From: JALYUA01 sp038329555
GTDB taxonomy: Bacteria; Acidobacteriota; Thermoanaerobaculia; UBA5066; Gp7-AA6
Assembly: GCA_038329555.1 (NCBI GenBank)
Contig: JBBQNC010000104.1
Location: 1 to 10,727, forward strand
Reading direction: 5' to 3'
Length of the DNA: 10,727 bases
Part shown: positions 1 to 6,429 of the stretch, in pieces
Position numbering within the stretch: position 1 is the first letter of the stretch
Layout of the letters: the number at the start of each line of letters is the position of its first letter
Translations under genes and position numbers: made by a program
Notes under the pieces: model-generated
The model's input: the letters and a program-made list of their open reading frames with translations, nothing else
Told to the model about the DNA's origin: nothing
Databases searched by the model: none

Positions 1-507
1 GTGCGCGTGTTCACCAACTACAGCCTCCCCACCCCCATTGGAGCCTTCAACTTCGGAGTACTGTATTTGTTTGACTCCGGTAGGGCCTACAGCCTCTCGC
101 AGGCGAATGTTCCCTACACCTCGACGCAGCTCGCGCGCGATCCCGGATACGCCAATCTTCCCGCCAACGAAAGGATCTTCTTCGGCGATAGAGGCAGCCA
201 GCTTTTCCCAAGCCAGAGCCGCTTCGATCTCGCGCTCAACTACGAGATCCCGGTTTGGAAGACGCTTTCGCCGTTCGTGAAGTTCGAGGTGATCAACGTT
301 TTCAACACGCAGTACCTGAATAGCTTCAATACGACGATCAGGGCGTGCAGGACGGCGGGTCAGTCCGGATGCAACGGAGCGGCCCCGAAGGATGCCAACG
401 GCATTGCGACCACGTTTGCGCCGGGCGGCACGTTCGGACAGGGCACGGCCGTGAGCAACTACCAGCGGCCCCAGCAGTTCGATATCTCGGCGGGAATCCG
501 TTTCTAA
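1..507 (+). CDS. TonB-dependent receptor, Oar-like, C-terminal fragment (5' end outside window)
   Basis: The reading frame is open from base 1 to TAA at 505-507. The 168 residues visible are the last strands of an outer-membrane beta-barrel. They alternate polar and aromatic/hydrophobic residues, contain a stretch typical of Oar-type receptors (FFGDRGSQLFPSQSRFDLAL, about residues 61-80), and carry the short motif VINVFN common in the last strands of TonB-dependent receptors. The protein ends in FDISAGIRF, with the terminal aromatic residue that the outer-membrane assembly machinery recognises. The GTG at base 1 is almost certainly internal, because plug, signal peptide and most of the barrel are missing. 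The family imports large or scarce ligands across the outer membrane using TonB energy; the ligand cannot be told. The gene is followed at once by an intrinsic terminator, so it probably ends a transcription unit. Its C-terminal sequence differs clearly from the receptor at 3395-6322, so the two are not recent duplicates. Confidence 0.85.
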   Translation: MRVFTNYSLPTPIGAFNFGVLYLFDSGRAYSLSQANVPYTSTQLARDPGYANLPANERIFFGDRGSQLFPSQSRFDLALNYEIPVWKTLSPFVKFEVINVFNTQYLNSFNTTIRACRTAGQSGCNGAAPKDANGIATTFAPGGTFGQGTAVSNYQRPQQFDISAGIRF

Positions 508-530
508 ACCGGGACACAGGCAACCGCGAT

Positions 531-560
531 CGGGGTGGCTTCGGCCACCCCGTTTTTTTT
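531..560 (+). terminator. Rho-independent terminator after the first TonB-dependent receptor
   Basis: A perfect 9-bp stem (CGGGGTGGC at 531-539 with GCCACCCCG at 544-552) is closed by a TTCG tetraloop on a C-G pair, an exceptionally stable hairpin. Eight consecutive T follow at 553-560. It lies 24 bases past the receptor stop codon, and only 25 bases separate the T-tract from the next gene's ATG at 586. Confidence 0.93.
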
Positions 561-585
561 GCGATACTGGGTCCCGGACGCGCGG

Positions 586-2730
586 ATGAGCAGAAGGCCG
601 CCCTGTCTTCTCCTGGTTCTCCTTGCGCTGGCCGGCTGCCGTAAGGGGCCGCCGGGCGAGGCGGGCTTGCCGCTTCTTCCCGCCGGCTCTCCGATCGTCT
701 TGATCTCCATAGACACGCTGCGCGCGGACCATCTTCCGGCCTACGGTTACCGGGGTGTCGAGACGCCGAGCCTCGACCGGCTGCGCAAGGATGCGATTCT
801 CTTCGAGAGCGCCATCAGCCACTGCCCGCTCACGCTCCCCGCTCACGTGTCGATCTTGACGGGCCTGCTCCCGCCCGAGCACCGGGTGCGCGACAACATC
901 GGCTATCACCTCGAGGGCAGGGCGCACCCTTCTCTCCCGCGCTTTCTGAAGGCGCGGGGCTACGCGACCGGCGCCGCCGTTTCGGCTTTTGTCCTGCGTT
1001 CCGCGACCGGGCTCGGCGAGTCCTTCGACTTCTACGATGACCGAATCGAAGCGCCGAAGCAGACCGAGGCGGCCAGCCAGGTGCAGCGCGCCGGCGGAGA
1101 GACAACGAGCGCGGCTCTCGGCTGGGTGGATCGTGTACGCGCGAGGCCCTTTTTCTTATTTCTCCATCTGTACGAGCCGCATTCTCCCTACACCCCTCCG
1201 GAGCCTTTTGCGAGCCGTTACCCACTCGCCTACGACGGAGAGATCGCGGCGGCCGACGCGATCGTCGGCGACCTTCTCAGTCGATTGAAGTCGTGGGGAA
1301 TCTACGATCGGTCCTTGATTCTCCTCGTGTCGGACCACGGCGAGGGTCTGGGAGACCACGGAGAGGACGAGCACGGCATCCTGCTGTATCGGGAGGCGCT
1401 CCGCGTGCCCCTCCTCGTCAAGCTCCCCGGTTCCAGGCGAGGAGGAGAGACCGTGAGGCGCCCCGTTCAGTTGATCGACATCTTTCCGACGATCGTCGGT
1501 CTCTTCGGGCAAGACCCGCCGCAACGACTGCCCGGGAGGTCGCTTCTGGAGGCTCCCCGAAGGGGATCTCCGGAAGGCATCTACAGCGAGACCTACTATC
1601 CGCGCATTCATCTCGGCTGGAGCGAGCTGCGTTCGCTGTGGGACGGCCGGTACCACTTCATCGACAGCCCGGAGCCCGAGCTGTACGACCTCGGGCGGGA
1701 CTCCGCCGAAAAGGCCGACATCTTTTCGGGAAGTCCTGACGTCGCCCGTGGGATGAAGCGGGACTTGAATCGTTATCCGACGAACTTCTCCGGGCCGGGC
1801 GATGTCAGTGCCGAAGATCTGAAGAAGCTTGCCGCCCTCGGCTATATCTCCGTCACGACGCGCTCGGGAGAGGGAGAGCGTCTATCGAGCCCCGCAAAAA
1901 ACATCGGGTCCCTCACCGAGATCAAGGAGGCCTTTCGCGTGGAGGCCGCAGGGGACCGCAACCGGGCCATTGCCCTTTTCCGCAAGCTTCTGAAAAAGAA
2001 CCCCCGCCTCTTCGATGTTCAATACAAGCTGGCGGAGACCCTGGCCGGCGAGAAGCGTTTTCGCGACGCGGCCGAGGCCTACAAGGAGGCGATCCGGATC
2101 TCGCCGTCGGCGGCGGGTCCGATCTCGCTGGCACTCGCCCGCGTCAGCCTCGCGCTTGGCGAACTGAAGGAGGCGGAGCTAAATGCCGGGCTCGCGATGC
2201 GAGAGTCGCCCGCCGAGGCCCACGAGGTGCTCGCGCGGGTGGCCCTGGCCCGTAACGATCTGGATGCTGTCGAGCGCGAGGTCTCTCTTGGGGCCGGGGC
2301 TTCCGGCGTCGGGGCGGACGGAGCCGTCTTGCTCGCGGAGGTTCGCCTGCGGCGCGACCAGCCGCTGCAGGCTCTGGCACTTCTCGATTTGGCGTTGATT
2401 CGGCTCCGGGAAAAGGAGCAGCAGCCGCCCGGCAACCTCCAGTTCCTGCGTGGGGACGCTCTCGCGCGTCTCGGGCGCTATGCAGAGGCGCAACAGGCCT
2501 TCCAGGAAGAGATTCGATCCTTTCCGGCCAACTCCGAGGCGTACGCTCGGCTTGCCATTCTCTATGCGGTCCAGCACCGCCCGGTCAAGGATGTCTACGG
2601 CCTGCTCGAAAAGATGCATGCGGCCAACCCTGGCCGAGACTCAGCGTTGGTCGCGGCGAAGACCCTCGATTCCATCGGTGACCCGCGGGGAGCCGCCGCC
2701 TGGCGCGGCCGCAGGGCGCAAGAGCAGTGA
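586..2730 (+). CDS. Lipoprotein: sulfatase/alkaline-phosphatase-fold hydrolase with C-terminal TPR repeats
   Basis: 714 aa. I chose ATG 586 because it gives a textbook lipoprotein signal: RR near the N-terminus, a leucine-rich core and lipobox LAGC with Cys18. An upstream GTG (535) would start inside the terminator and spoil this signal. Residues 35-400 have the sulfatase-like alkaline phosphatase fold: ISIDTLRADHLPAYGY (metal-binding Asp43), nucleophile loop TLPAHVSILTG with Thr83, HLYEPHSPY (194-202), metal-binding VSDHGEGLGDHGE (Asp250-His251) and LLVKLPG (Lys279). The nucleophile is Thr, not the Cys/Ser that sulfatases convert to formylglycine, so a phosphoester or phosphotransfer substrate is more likely than a sulfate ester. 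A linker with LAALGY (415-420) leads into TPR-type helical repeats from about 446 to the end, probably for protein binding. No Shine-Dalgarno is evident. It probably acts on the periplasmic side of a membrane; the substrate is unknown. Confidence 0.88.
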   Translation: MSRRPPCLLLVLLALAGCRKGPPGEAGLPLLPAGSPIVLISIDTLRADHLPAYGYRGVETPSLDRLRKDAILFESAISHCPLTLPAHVSILTGLLPPEHRVRDNIGYHLEGRAHPSLPRFLKARGYATGAAVSAFVLRSATGLGESFDFYDDRIEAPKQTEAASQVQRAGGETTSAALGWVDRVRARPFFLFLHLYEPHSPYTPPEPFASRYPLAYDGEIAAADAIVGDLLSRLKSWGIYDRSLILLVSDHGEGLGDHGEDEHGILLYREALRVPLLVKLPGSRRGGETVRRPVQLIDIFPTIVGLFGQDPPQRLPGRSLLEAPRRGSPEGIYSETYYPRIHLGWSELRSLWDGRYHFIDSPEPELYDLGRDSAEKADIFSGSPDVARGMKRDLNRYPTNFSGPGDVSAEDLKKLAALGYISVTTRSGEGERLSSPAKNIGSLTEIKEAFRVEAAGDRNRAIALFRKLLKKNPRLFDVQYKLAETLAGEKRFRDAAEAYKEAIRISPSAAGPISLALARVSLALGELKEAELNAGLAMRESPAEAHEVLARVALARNDLDAVEREVSLGAGASGVGADGAVLLAEVRLRRDQPLQALALLDLALIRLREKEQQPPGNLQFLRGDALARLGRYAEAQQAFQEEIRSFPANSEAYARLAILYAVQHRPVKDVYGLLEKMHAANPGRDSALVAAKTLDSIGDPRGAAAWRGRRAQEQ

Positions 2731-2814
2731 GCGGGAAGTGGAATTGAGACATCGAGATGTATTCGGATCCTGGTGGCGAGGCACGCCCCGGGACGGCGCG
2801 CCACGAGCCGTCGA

Positions 2815-2832
2815 GTCCCACTTCTGTGGGAC
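2815..2832. other. Perfect 7-bp stem-loop downstream of the TPR hydrolase
   Basis: GTCCCAC (2815-2821), loop TTCT, GTGGGAC (2826-2832). It lies about 85 bases past the stop codon at 2730. It is not followed by a T-tract, so it is not a standard intrinsic terminator, though it could protect the 3' end of the message. Confidence 0.5.
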
Positions 2833-2989
2833 CCCGAGTTTCTGCTCGCGCCCAACGGCTCCCCTGTGGGTCGAGTATCCGGTGTCAGAGTGAGGTCTGC
2901 GGAGTGGACTTTCTGGCGGAGATGACCCGCGTCGCCCTGAGCGAACCCCTCTCCTTCGACTCGACTCCGCGCGGTCACACGAACTCATG

Positions 2990-3003
2990 CCGCATTTCTG
3001 CGG
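2990..3003. other. Short 5-bp stem-loop
   Basis: CCGCA (2990-2994), loop TTTC, TGCGG (2999-3003). The loop resembles that of the stem-loop at 2815-2832. It sits six bases before the much stronger hairpin at 3010-3039. Alone it could be chance in GC-rich DNA. Confidence 0.35.
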
Positions 3004-3009
3004 AGGAAC

Positions 3010-3039
3010 CCCCGGCGAGGCTTGCCTCCCTCGCCGGGG
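3010..3039. other. Strong perfect 11-bp inverted repeat in non-coding DNA
   Basis: CCCCGGCGAGG (3010-3020) pairs without mismatch with CCTCGCCGGGG (3029-3039) around the 8-base loop CTTGCCTC. Nine of eleven pairs are G-C or C-G at the ends and core, so the folded form should be very stable in RNA. No T-run follows on the + strand and none precedes it for a - strand terminator. It may be part of a structured RNA, a Rho-related 3' end, or a repeated extragenic palindrome. Confidence 0.6.
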
Positions 3040-3135
3040 ACGATTACGGCGAAGACGGCGGAGAGGGAGGACGTTCTCAGGGACTCCTCGAGCGGGGCGC
3101 GGTCGGGGGATGGCTGTCGGCTCATGCGGACTCAG

Positions 3136-3181
3136 GTCTCGATTTCGTCTCCGCCTGATTGCCGGCGGGGGTTCCCGAGAC
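3136..3181. other. Nested inverted repeat upstream of the receptor promoter
   Basis: The outer arms GTCTCG (3136-3141) and CGAGAC (3176-3181) enclose inner arms CCGCC (3151-3155) and GGCGG (3164-3168). The spacers between outer and inner arms are 9 and 7 bases. It could fold as a two-stage hairpin in RNA, or act as a DNA binding site about 150-190 bases upstream of the predicted transcription start. Confidence 0.35.
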
Positions 3182-3190
3182 TCCATTTTA

Positions 3191-3206
3191 TTGGATTCGA
3201 GTCCAA
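3191..3206. promoter_or_regulatory. Palindrome TTGGA-N6-TCCAA, possible activator site
   Basis: TTGGA (3191-3195) and TCCAA (3202-3206) form a perfect dyad with a 6-base spacer. Its centre is about 129 bases upstream of the start predicted from the sigma-54-type promoter, within the 80-200 base range usual for enhancer-binding activators of sigma-54 RNA polymerase. The role is inferred from symmetry and position only. Confidence 0.35.
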
Positions 3207-3301
3207 AAATCCTCACATCCTCCCTCAGACGTCCGTGTCCCCATTTTGGCTTGCGCTTTATAACCGAGACACTTAGTCTTCTATGAATCGCGTTGTCACG
3301 C

Positions 3302-3317
3302 TGGCAATGACATTGCT
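3302..3317 (+). promoter_or_regulatory. Sigma-54 (-24/-12) promoter for the TonB-dependent receptor
   Basis: TGGCAATGACATTGCT matches the sigma-54 consensus TGGCACG-N4-TTGCW except at the two positions after TGGCA. The invariant GG (3303-3304) and GC (3315-3316) are exactly 12 bases apart, as required. The five bases before it, CACGC, also fit the flanking consensus MRNRY. Transcription would start near 3328 and give a leader of about 67 bases before ATG 3395. No comparably good sigma-70 promoter was seen in this gap. Confidence 0.6.
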
Positions 3318-3381
3318 CTACGACCTACTTGAGACACCAGTTCCCTACGAGTTTCTTGTACAGGCTGTTTTCTACCGATTG

Positions 3382-3389
3382 TAAGGAGG
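3382..3389 (+). promoter_or_regulatory. Strong ribosome binding site fixing the receptor start
   Basis: TAAGGAGG ends five bases before ATG 3395. This selects 3395 over the in-frame TTG at 3329, which has no such site and would put 22 residues in front of the signal peptide. Confidence 0.85.
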
Positions 3390-3394
3390 CACGA

Positions 3395-6322
3395 ATGAAG
3401 TCCGGATTTCGATTTACTTTGCTTCTGGCAGCGATTCTGCTCATCGCTCCTCTCGCCGCCTTAGCACAGACGACCGGGACGATCGAGGGATCAGTCACCG
3501 ACCAGAACGGCGGGGCGTTGCCCGGCGTGACGGTGGAGCTTGCGAGCCCCAATCTTCAGGGCACCCGCACCGCGGTCACGGGCAACGACGGTCGGTATCG
3601 TTTCGTCGCGCTCCCGCCGGGCCGGTACACGGTCACCGCGAATCTCTCCGGGTTCGGCAACGTGCAGAGAAACGCGAACGTGACTCTGGACGCGACCGCC
3701 ACCGTGAACCTCCAGCTGTCTCTCACGACCAAGGAATCCGTAACGGTCACCGGTGAGGCGCCGCTCGTGGACGTCACCTCGACGACCACGGGGAGCAACT
3801 ACTCGGCGAAGGTCATCGAACGGCTTCCGGTCGCTCGGAACTACGCGGACATCGTCCGATCCAACCCGGGCGTCAATACGGACCGCGGTGAAACGCAGGG
3901 CCGCGCGCTCGCGCTGACGGTCTACGGAGCGACGTCCGTCGAGAACCAGTACGTCATCGACGGCGTCAACACGACGAACGTCATCAAGGGGTTTCAGGGC
4001 AAGTCGATCAACACGGAGTTCATTCAGGAAGTGGAAGTGAAGACGGGCGGCTATCAGGCCGAGTACGGGCGCGCGCTGGGCGGCGTCATCAACGTCATCA
4101 CGAAATCGGGCGGCAACGAGTTCCACGGGGACGCGTTCGGTTACTACGACTCGTTCAAGACGCAGTCCGACCGCAAGATCACGCCGCAGGACTCCCTGAC
4201 GGGCATGGTGATCTCCGACTACAAGCGCACGGACTTCGGGGCCGACGTGGGCGGCTACATCTTCAAGGACCACCTCTGGTTTTTCGCCGCGTTCGACCGG
4301 GTCAACAACCCCGGGACGGTTTCGCGGGCGGTGGCGAGCTCGAAAGTTCCTACTTCGGCGAAATTCCCGCTCGACGAGACGGACAACCTCTACTCGGGCA
4401 AGCTGACCTGGAACATCGCGCAGGGCAGCACGCTCGTCGCGACGGCCTTCGCGGATCCCACGGTCATCAGCGGCGCGGCCAACGCCGACCCCCGGCACGC
4501 GCGCGTCGTGAGCATCACGAGTTTCGATCCTTTGACCTGGGAGTCGCGGCGCGACGTCGGAGGCCAGGACGGCGGGCTCCGGTTCAACCAGCTCTTCGGG
4601 TCGCTCGGTCTCTTGACCCTGCAGGCGTCTCATCATGAGGACCGCTACCAGCTCACCCCGTCCGGCGCCGGCGCCGGGATCCGCGTGGACGACTTCACGT
4701 GCACCGGAGGGACCGCCGCGACTCCTTGCGTCCAGCCCGCTTCGTCGCGGTCCACGACCGGCGGCTTCGGCCAGATCTTCGGACCGACGCGGAACAACCG
4801 GTCGAACCGCAACCAGTATCGCGGCGACCTGGCCTTCTACTTCGGCAGCCACGAGGTAAAAGCCGGCGGCGATTATGAGATCGGCAAGACGACCGCCATC
4901 ACGTACTACACCGGGGGCCAGCAGGTCACGAAGTTCAACGAGTACGGACAGACGTATTTCGAGCACGACTTCTTCTCCTCCGGCGCTACTTCGCAGGATC
5001 CCATCAACAACACAGTCACTCCGAAGTCCATCAATTACGGGGCGTATTTCCAGGACTCCTGGAAGGTGACGCCGGGCCTGACCTTCAACGCGGGCATCCG
5101 CTGGGACGAGGAGGACGTCCAGGACTATACGGGCACGACGGCCATCAAGACCCAGAACGAGTGGCAGCCGCGCATCGGAGTCATCTGGGATCCGAAGGGC
5201 AACGGCGCGGCCAAGATCTACGGGTTCTTCGGCCGCTTCTACTACGCGATCCCGACGGACTTGAACGTCCGGGCCTACGGGGCGCAGACTCAGGTGACGA
5301 CCTTCAACTTCGACCCGATCAACACGCACCAGGATGCAGCCGTCATCGGCCATTCCAAGCCGTTCGTTCAGGGGGGTGCTTTCACCGAGCCGTCCGAAGC
5401 CGGAATCAAGGGGATCTATCAGGATGAGTTCACGATCGGCGGCGAGATGCTGCTCGACCCGACGCTTTCCGTCGGGATCAAGGGGACCTACCGCAACCTG
5501 GGTCAAGTCATCGAGGACAGGTGCGACCTGGACGGCGAACGTCCCGAAACCAACTTCAACACCTGCGCTCTCATCAATCCCGGTTCTTCCGGCGCGATCT
5601 CACGGGGGGCGATCCCCGGCTGCAACGGTCTCGATGGCAAAGCGGCCGCGTGCGGCGAGAGCATCCCGGCCGCCCCGAGGGCTCGCCGGATCTACCGCGG
5701 CATCGAGCTCGTCGGACGCAAATCGTTCTCCCAGACGTTCTGGGCCCAGGCGTCCTACGTCTTCTCGTCGCTGCGCGGCAACTACGACGGCGAGGTCCGC
5801 GAGGGCCGAGGCCAGACGGACCCCGGCATTAACGCCGACTTCGACTACGCGGCGTTCAACGTCAACAACTACGGCAAGCTCTTCCTCGACCGGCCGCACA
5901 ACGTCCGGCTCGACCTTTCCTACACGACGCCGTTCAAGCTGTTCGTCGGCCTGCAGACCTACGTGCAGTCGGGCGCTCCGCTCAACAAGCAGGGGTACTT
6001 CAACTCCGGCTACGGCGCCGAGGTGCAGCTTGTCGAGCGCGGCAGCGCAAAGCGTCTTCCCCCGACGTATGACGCGAATCTGACCCTCGGGTATCCCATT
6101 TCGCTGGGCCCGGTGACGGTGACGCTGCAGGCGTACGTCTTCAACCTTCTGAACCGGCAAACGGAGACCCTCGAGGACGTCCGGTTCTCGACGAGCCAGC
6201 CCGCCAACTATCCGGCGTCCCTCTTCGACCCGAATCAGCAGCAGACCAACTCCAACTACGGGAAGATCACCCAGCGGCAGGATCCGAGGCTCTTCCGGGG
6301 ATCGCTCAAGGTCGCTTTCTAG
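3395..6322 (+). CDS. TonB-dependent receptor, Oar-like, with carboxypeptidase-regulatory domain
   Basis: 975 aa, a complete gene starting at ATG 3395 behind TAAGGAGG. Residues 1-24 are a Sec signal peptide with cleavage after ALA, before Gln25. Residues 26-112 form a carboxypeptidase-regulatory-like beta-sandwich (GTIEGSVTDQNGGALPGVTV; GRYRFVALPPGRYTV). KESVTVTG (113-120) resembles a TonB box. The plug domain follows (about 120-240: RNYADIVRSNPGVN, VENQYVIDGVNTTN, VEVKTGGYQAEYGRALGGVINVITKSG). The remainder is a beta-barrel with frequent aromatic-rich strands, ending in FRGSLKVAF with the terminal Phe used in outer-membrane insertion. The order of signal, regulatory domain, plug and barrel is that of Oar/SusC-like importers; the ligand is unknown, with polysaccharides, peptides and metal chelates all possible. 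Expression is probably driven by the sigma-54-type promoter upstream and stopped by the terminator at 6344-6368, making this a single-gene unit. Confidence 0.93.
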   Translation: MKSGFRFTLLLAAILLIAPLAALAQTTGTIEGSVTDQNGGALPGVTVELASPNLQGTRTAVTGNDGRYRFVALPPGRYTVTANLSGFGNVQRNANVTLDATATVNLQLSLTTKESVTVTGEAPLVDVTSTTTGSNYSAKVIERLPVARNYADIVRSNPGVNTDRGETQGRALALTVYGATSVENQYVIDGVNTTNVIKGFQGKSINTEFIQEVEVKTGGYQAEYGRALGGVINVITKSGGNEFHGDAFGYYDSFKTQSDRKITPQDSLTGMVISDYKRTDFGADVGGYIFKDHLWFFAAFDRVNNPGTVSRAVASSKVPTSAKFPLDETDNLYSGKLTWNIAQGSTLVATAFADPTVISGAANADPRHARVVSITSFDPLTWESRRDVGGQDGGLRFNQLFGSLGLLTLQASHHEDRYQLTPSGAGAGIRVDDFTCTGGTAATPCVQPASSRSTTGGFGQIFGPTRNNRSNRNQYRGDLAFYFGSHEVKAGGDYEIGKTTAITYYTGGQQVTKFNEYGQTYFEHDFFSSGATSQDPINNTVTPKSINYGAYFQDSWKVTPGLTFNAGIRWDEEDVQDYTGTTAIKTQNEWQPRIGVIWDPKGNGAAKIYGFFGRFYYAIPTDLNVRAYGAQTQVTTFNFDPINTHQDAAVIGHSKPFVQGGAFTEPSEAGIKGIYQDEFTIGGEMLLDPTLSVGIKGTYRNLGQVIEDRCDLDGERPETNFNTCALINPGSSGAISRGAIPGCNGLDGKAAACGESIPAAPRARRIYRGIELVGRKSFSQTFWAQASYVFSSLRGNYDGEVREGRGQTDPGINADFDYAAFNVNNYGKLFLDRPHNVRLDLSYTTPFKLFVGLQTYVQSGAPLNKQGYFNSGYGAEVQLVERGSAKRLPPTYDANLTLGYPISLGPVTVTLQAYVFNLLNRQTETLEDVRFSTSQPANYPASLFDPNQQQTNSNYGKITQRQDPRLFRGSLKVAF

Positions 6323-6343
6323 AAGACTCCGGCTGTTCTATCC

Positions 6344-6368
6344 GGGGGGGCGATGGCCCCCCCTTTTT
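6344..6368 (+). terminator. Rho-independent terminator after the TonB-dependent receptor
   Basis: Stem GGGGGGGC (6344-6351) pairs with GCCCCCCC (6356-6363) around a GATG loop, followed by five T (6364-6368). It begins 21 bases past the stop codon. The 61 bases between it and the next ATG (6430) must hold the next unit's promoter if termination is complete. A weak candidate is TTCGGC (6386) and TAAGAT (6408) with a 16-base spacer. Confidence 0.85.
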
Positions 6369-6429
6369 CGCCCGGGCCGGCCGGGTTCGGCCTGGCTCTC
6401 CCGGCCTTAAGATTCGGCTTGGAGGCGAT

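Larger units (their letters stand above)
2731..3394. other. 664-base non-coding gap with stem-loops and the receptor's promoter region
   Basis: No convincing gene is seen here on either strand. The open frames lack ribosome binding sites and recognisable protein features. The left two thirds (to about 3180) is GC-rich and holds several inverted repeats, listed separately. From about 3180 the sequence becomes clearly richer in A and T, as expected of a promoter region, and contains a palindrome, a sigma-54-type promoter and the ribosome binding site of the receptor gene at 3395. No T-tract terminator follows the TPR hydrolase gene that ends at 2730. Confidence 0.7.

Noticed and set aside
535..585. 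GTG 535 as start of the TPR hydrolase
   Set aside because: It would begin inside the terminator stem and add 17 residues before a clean lipoprotein signal; ATG 586 fits better.
2757..3158. 133-aa + frame in the non-coding gap, and a 191-aa - frame at 2641-3216
   Set aside because: Neither has a ribosome binding site, hydrophobic core pattern or recognisable motif, and both run through perfect hairpins.
3191..3206. GGATTCGAGTCC looks like a tRNA T-arm, suggesting a tRNA or att site
   Set aside because: The pair next to the loop would be A-C, and no acceptor, D or anticodon arm fits upstream. No CCA end or integrase is nearby. Symmetry as a protein-binding dyad explains it better.
3259..3264. 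TATAAC as a sigma-70 -10 box for the receptor
   Set aside because: No acceptable -35 hexamer lies 16-18 bases upstream. The -24/-12 site closer to the gene is far stronger.
3491..5506. 671-aa open frame on the - strand inside the receptor gene
   Set aside because: It mirrors the receptor's coding frame in high-GC DNA. The translation is Arg/Val/Asp/Glu-rich with no recognisable domain, while the + strand shows a full receptor with signal peptide and ribosome binding site.
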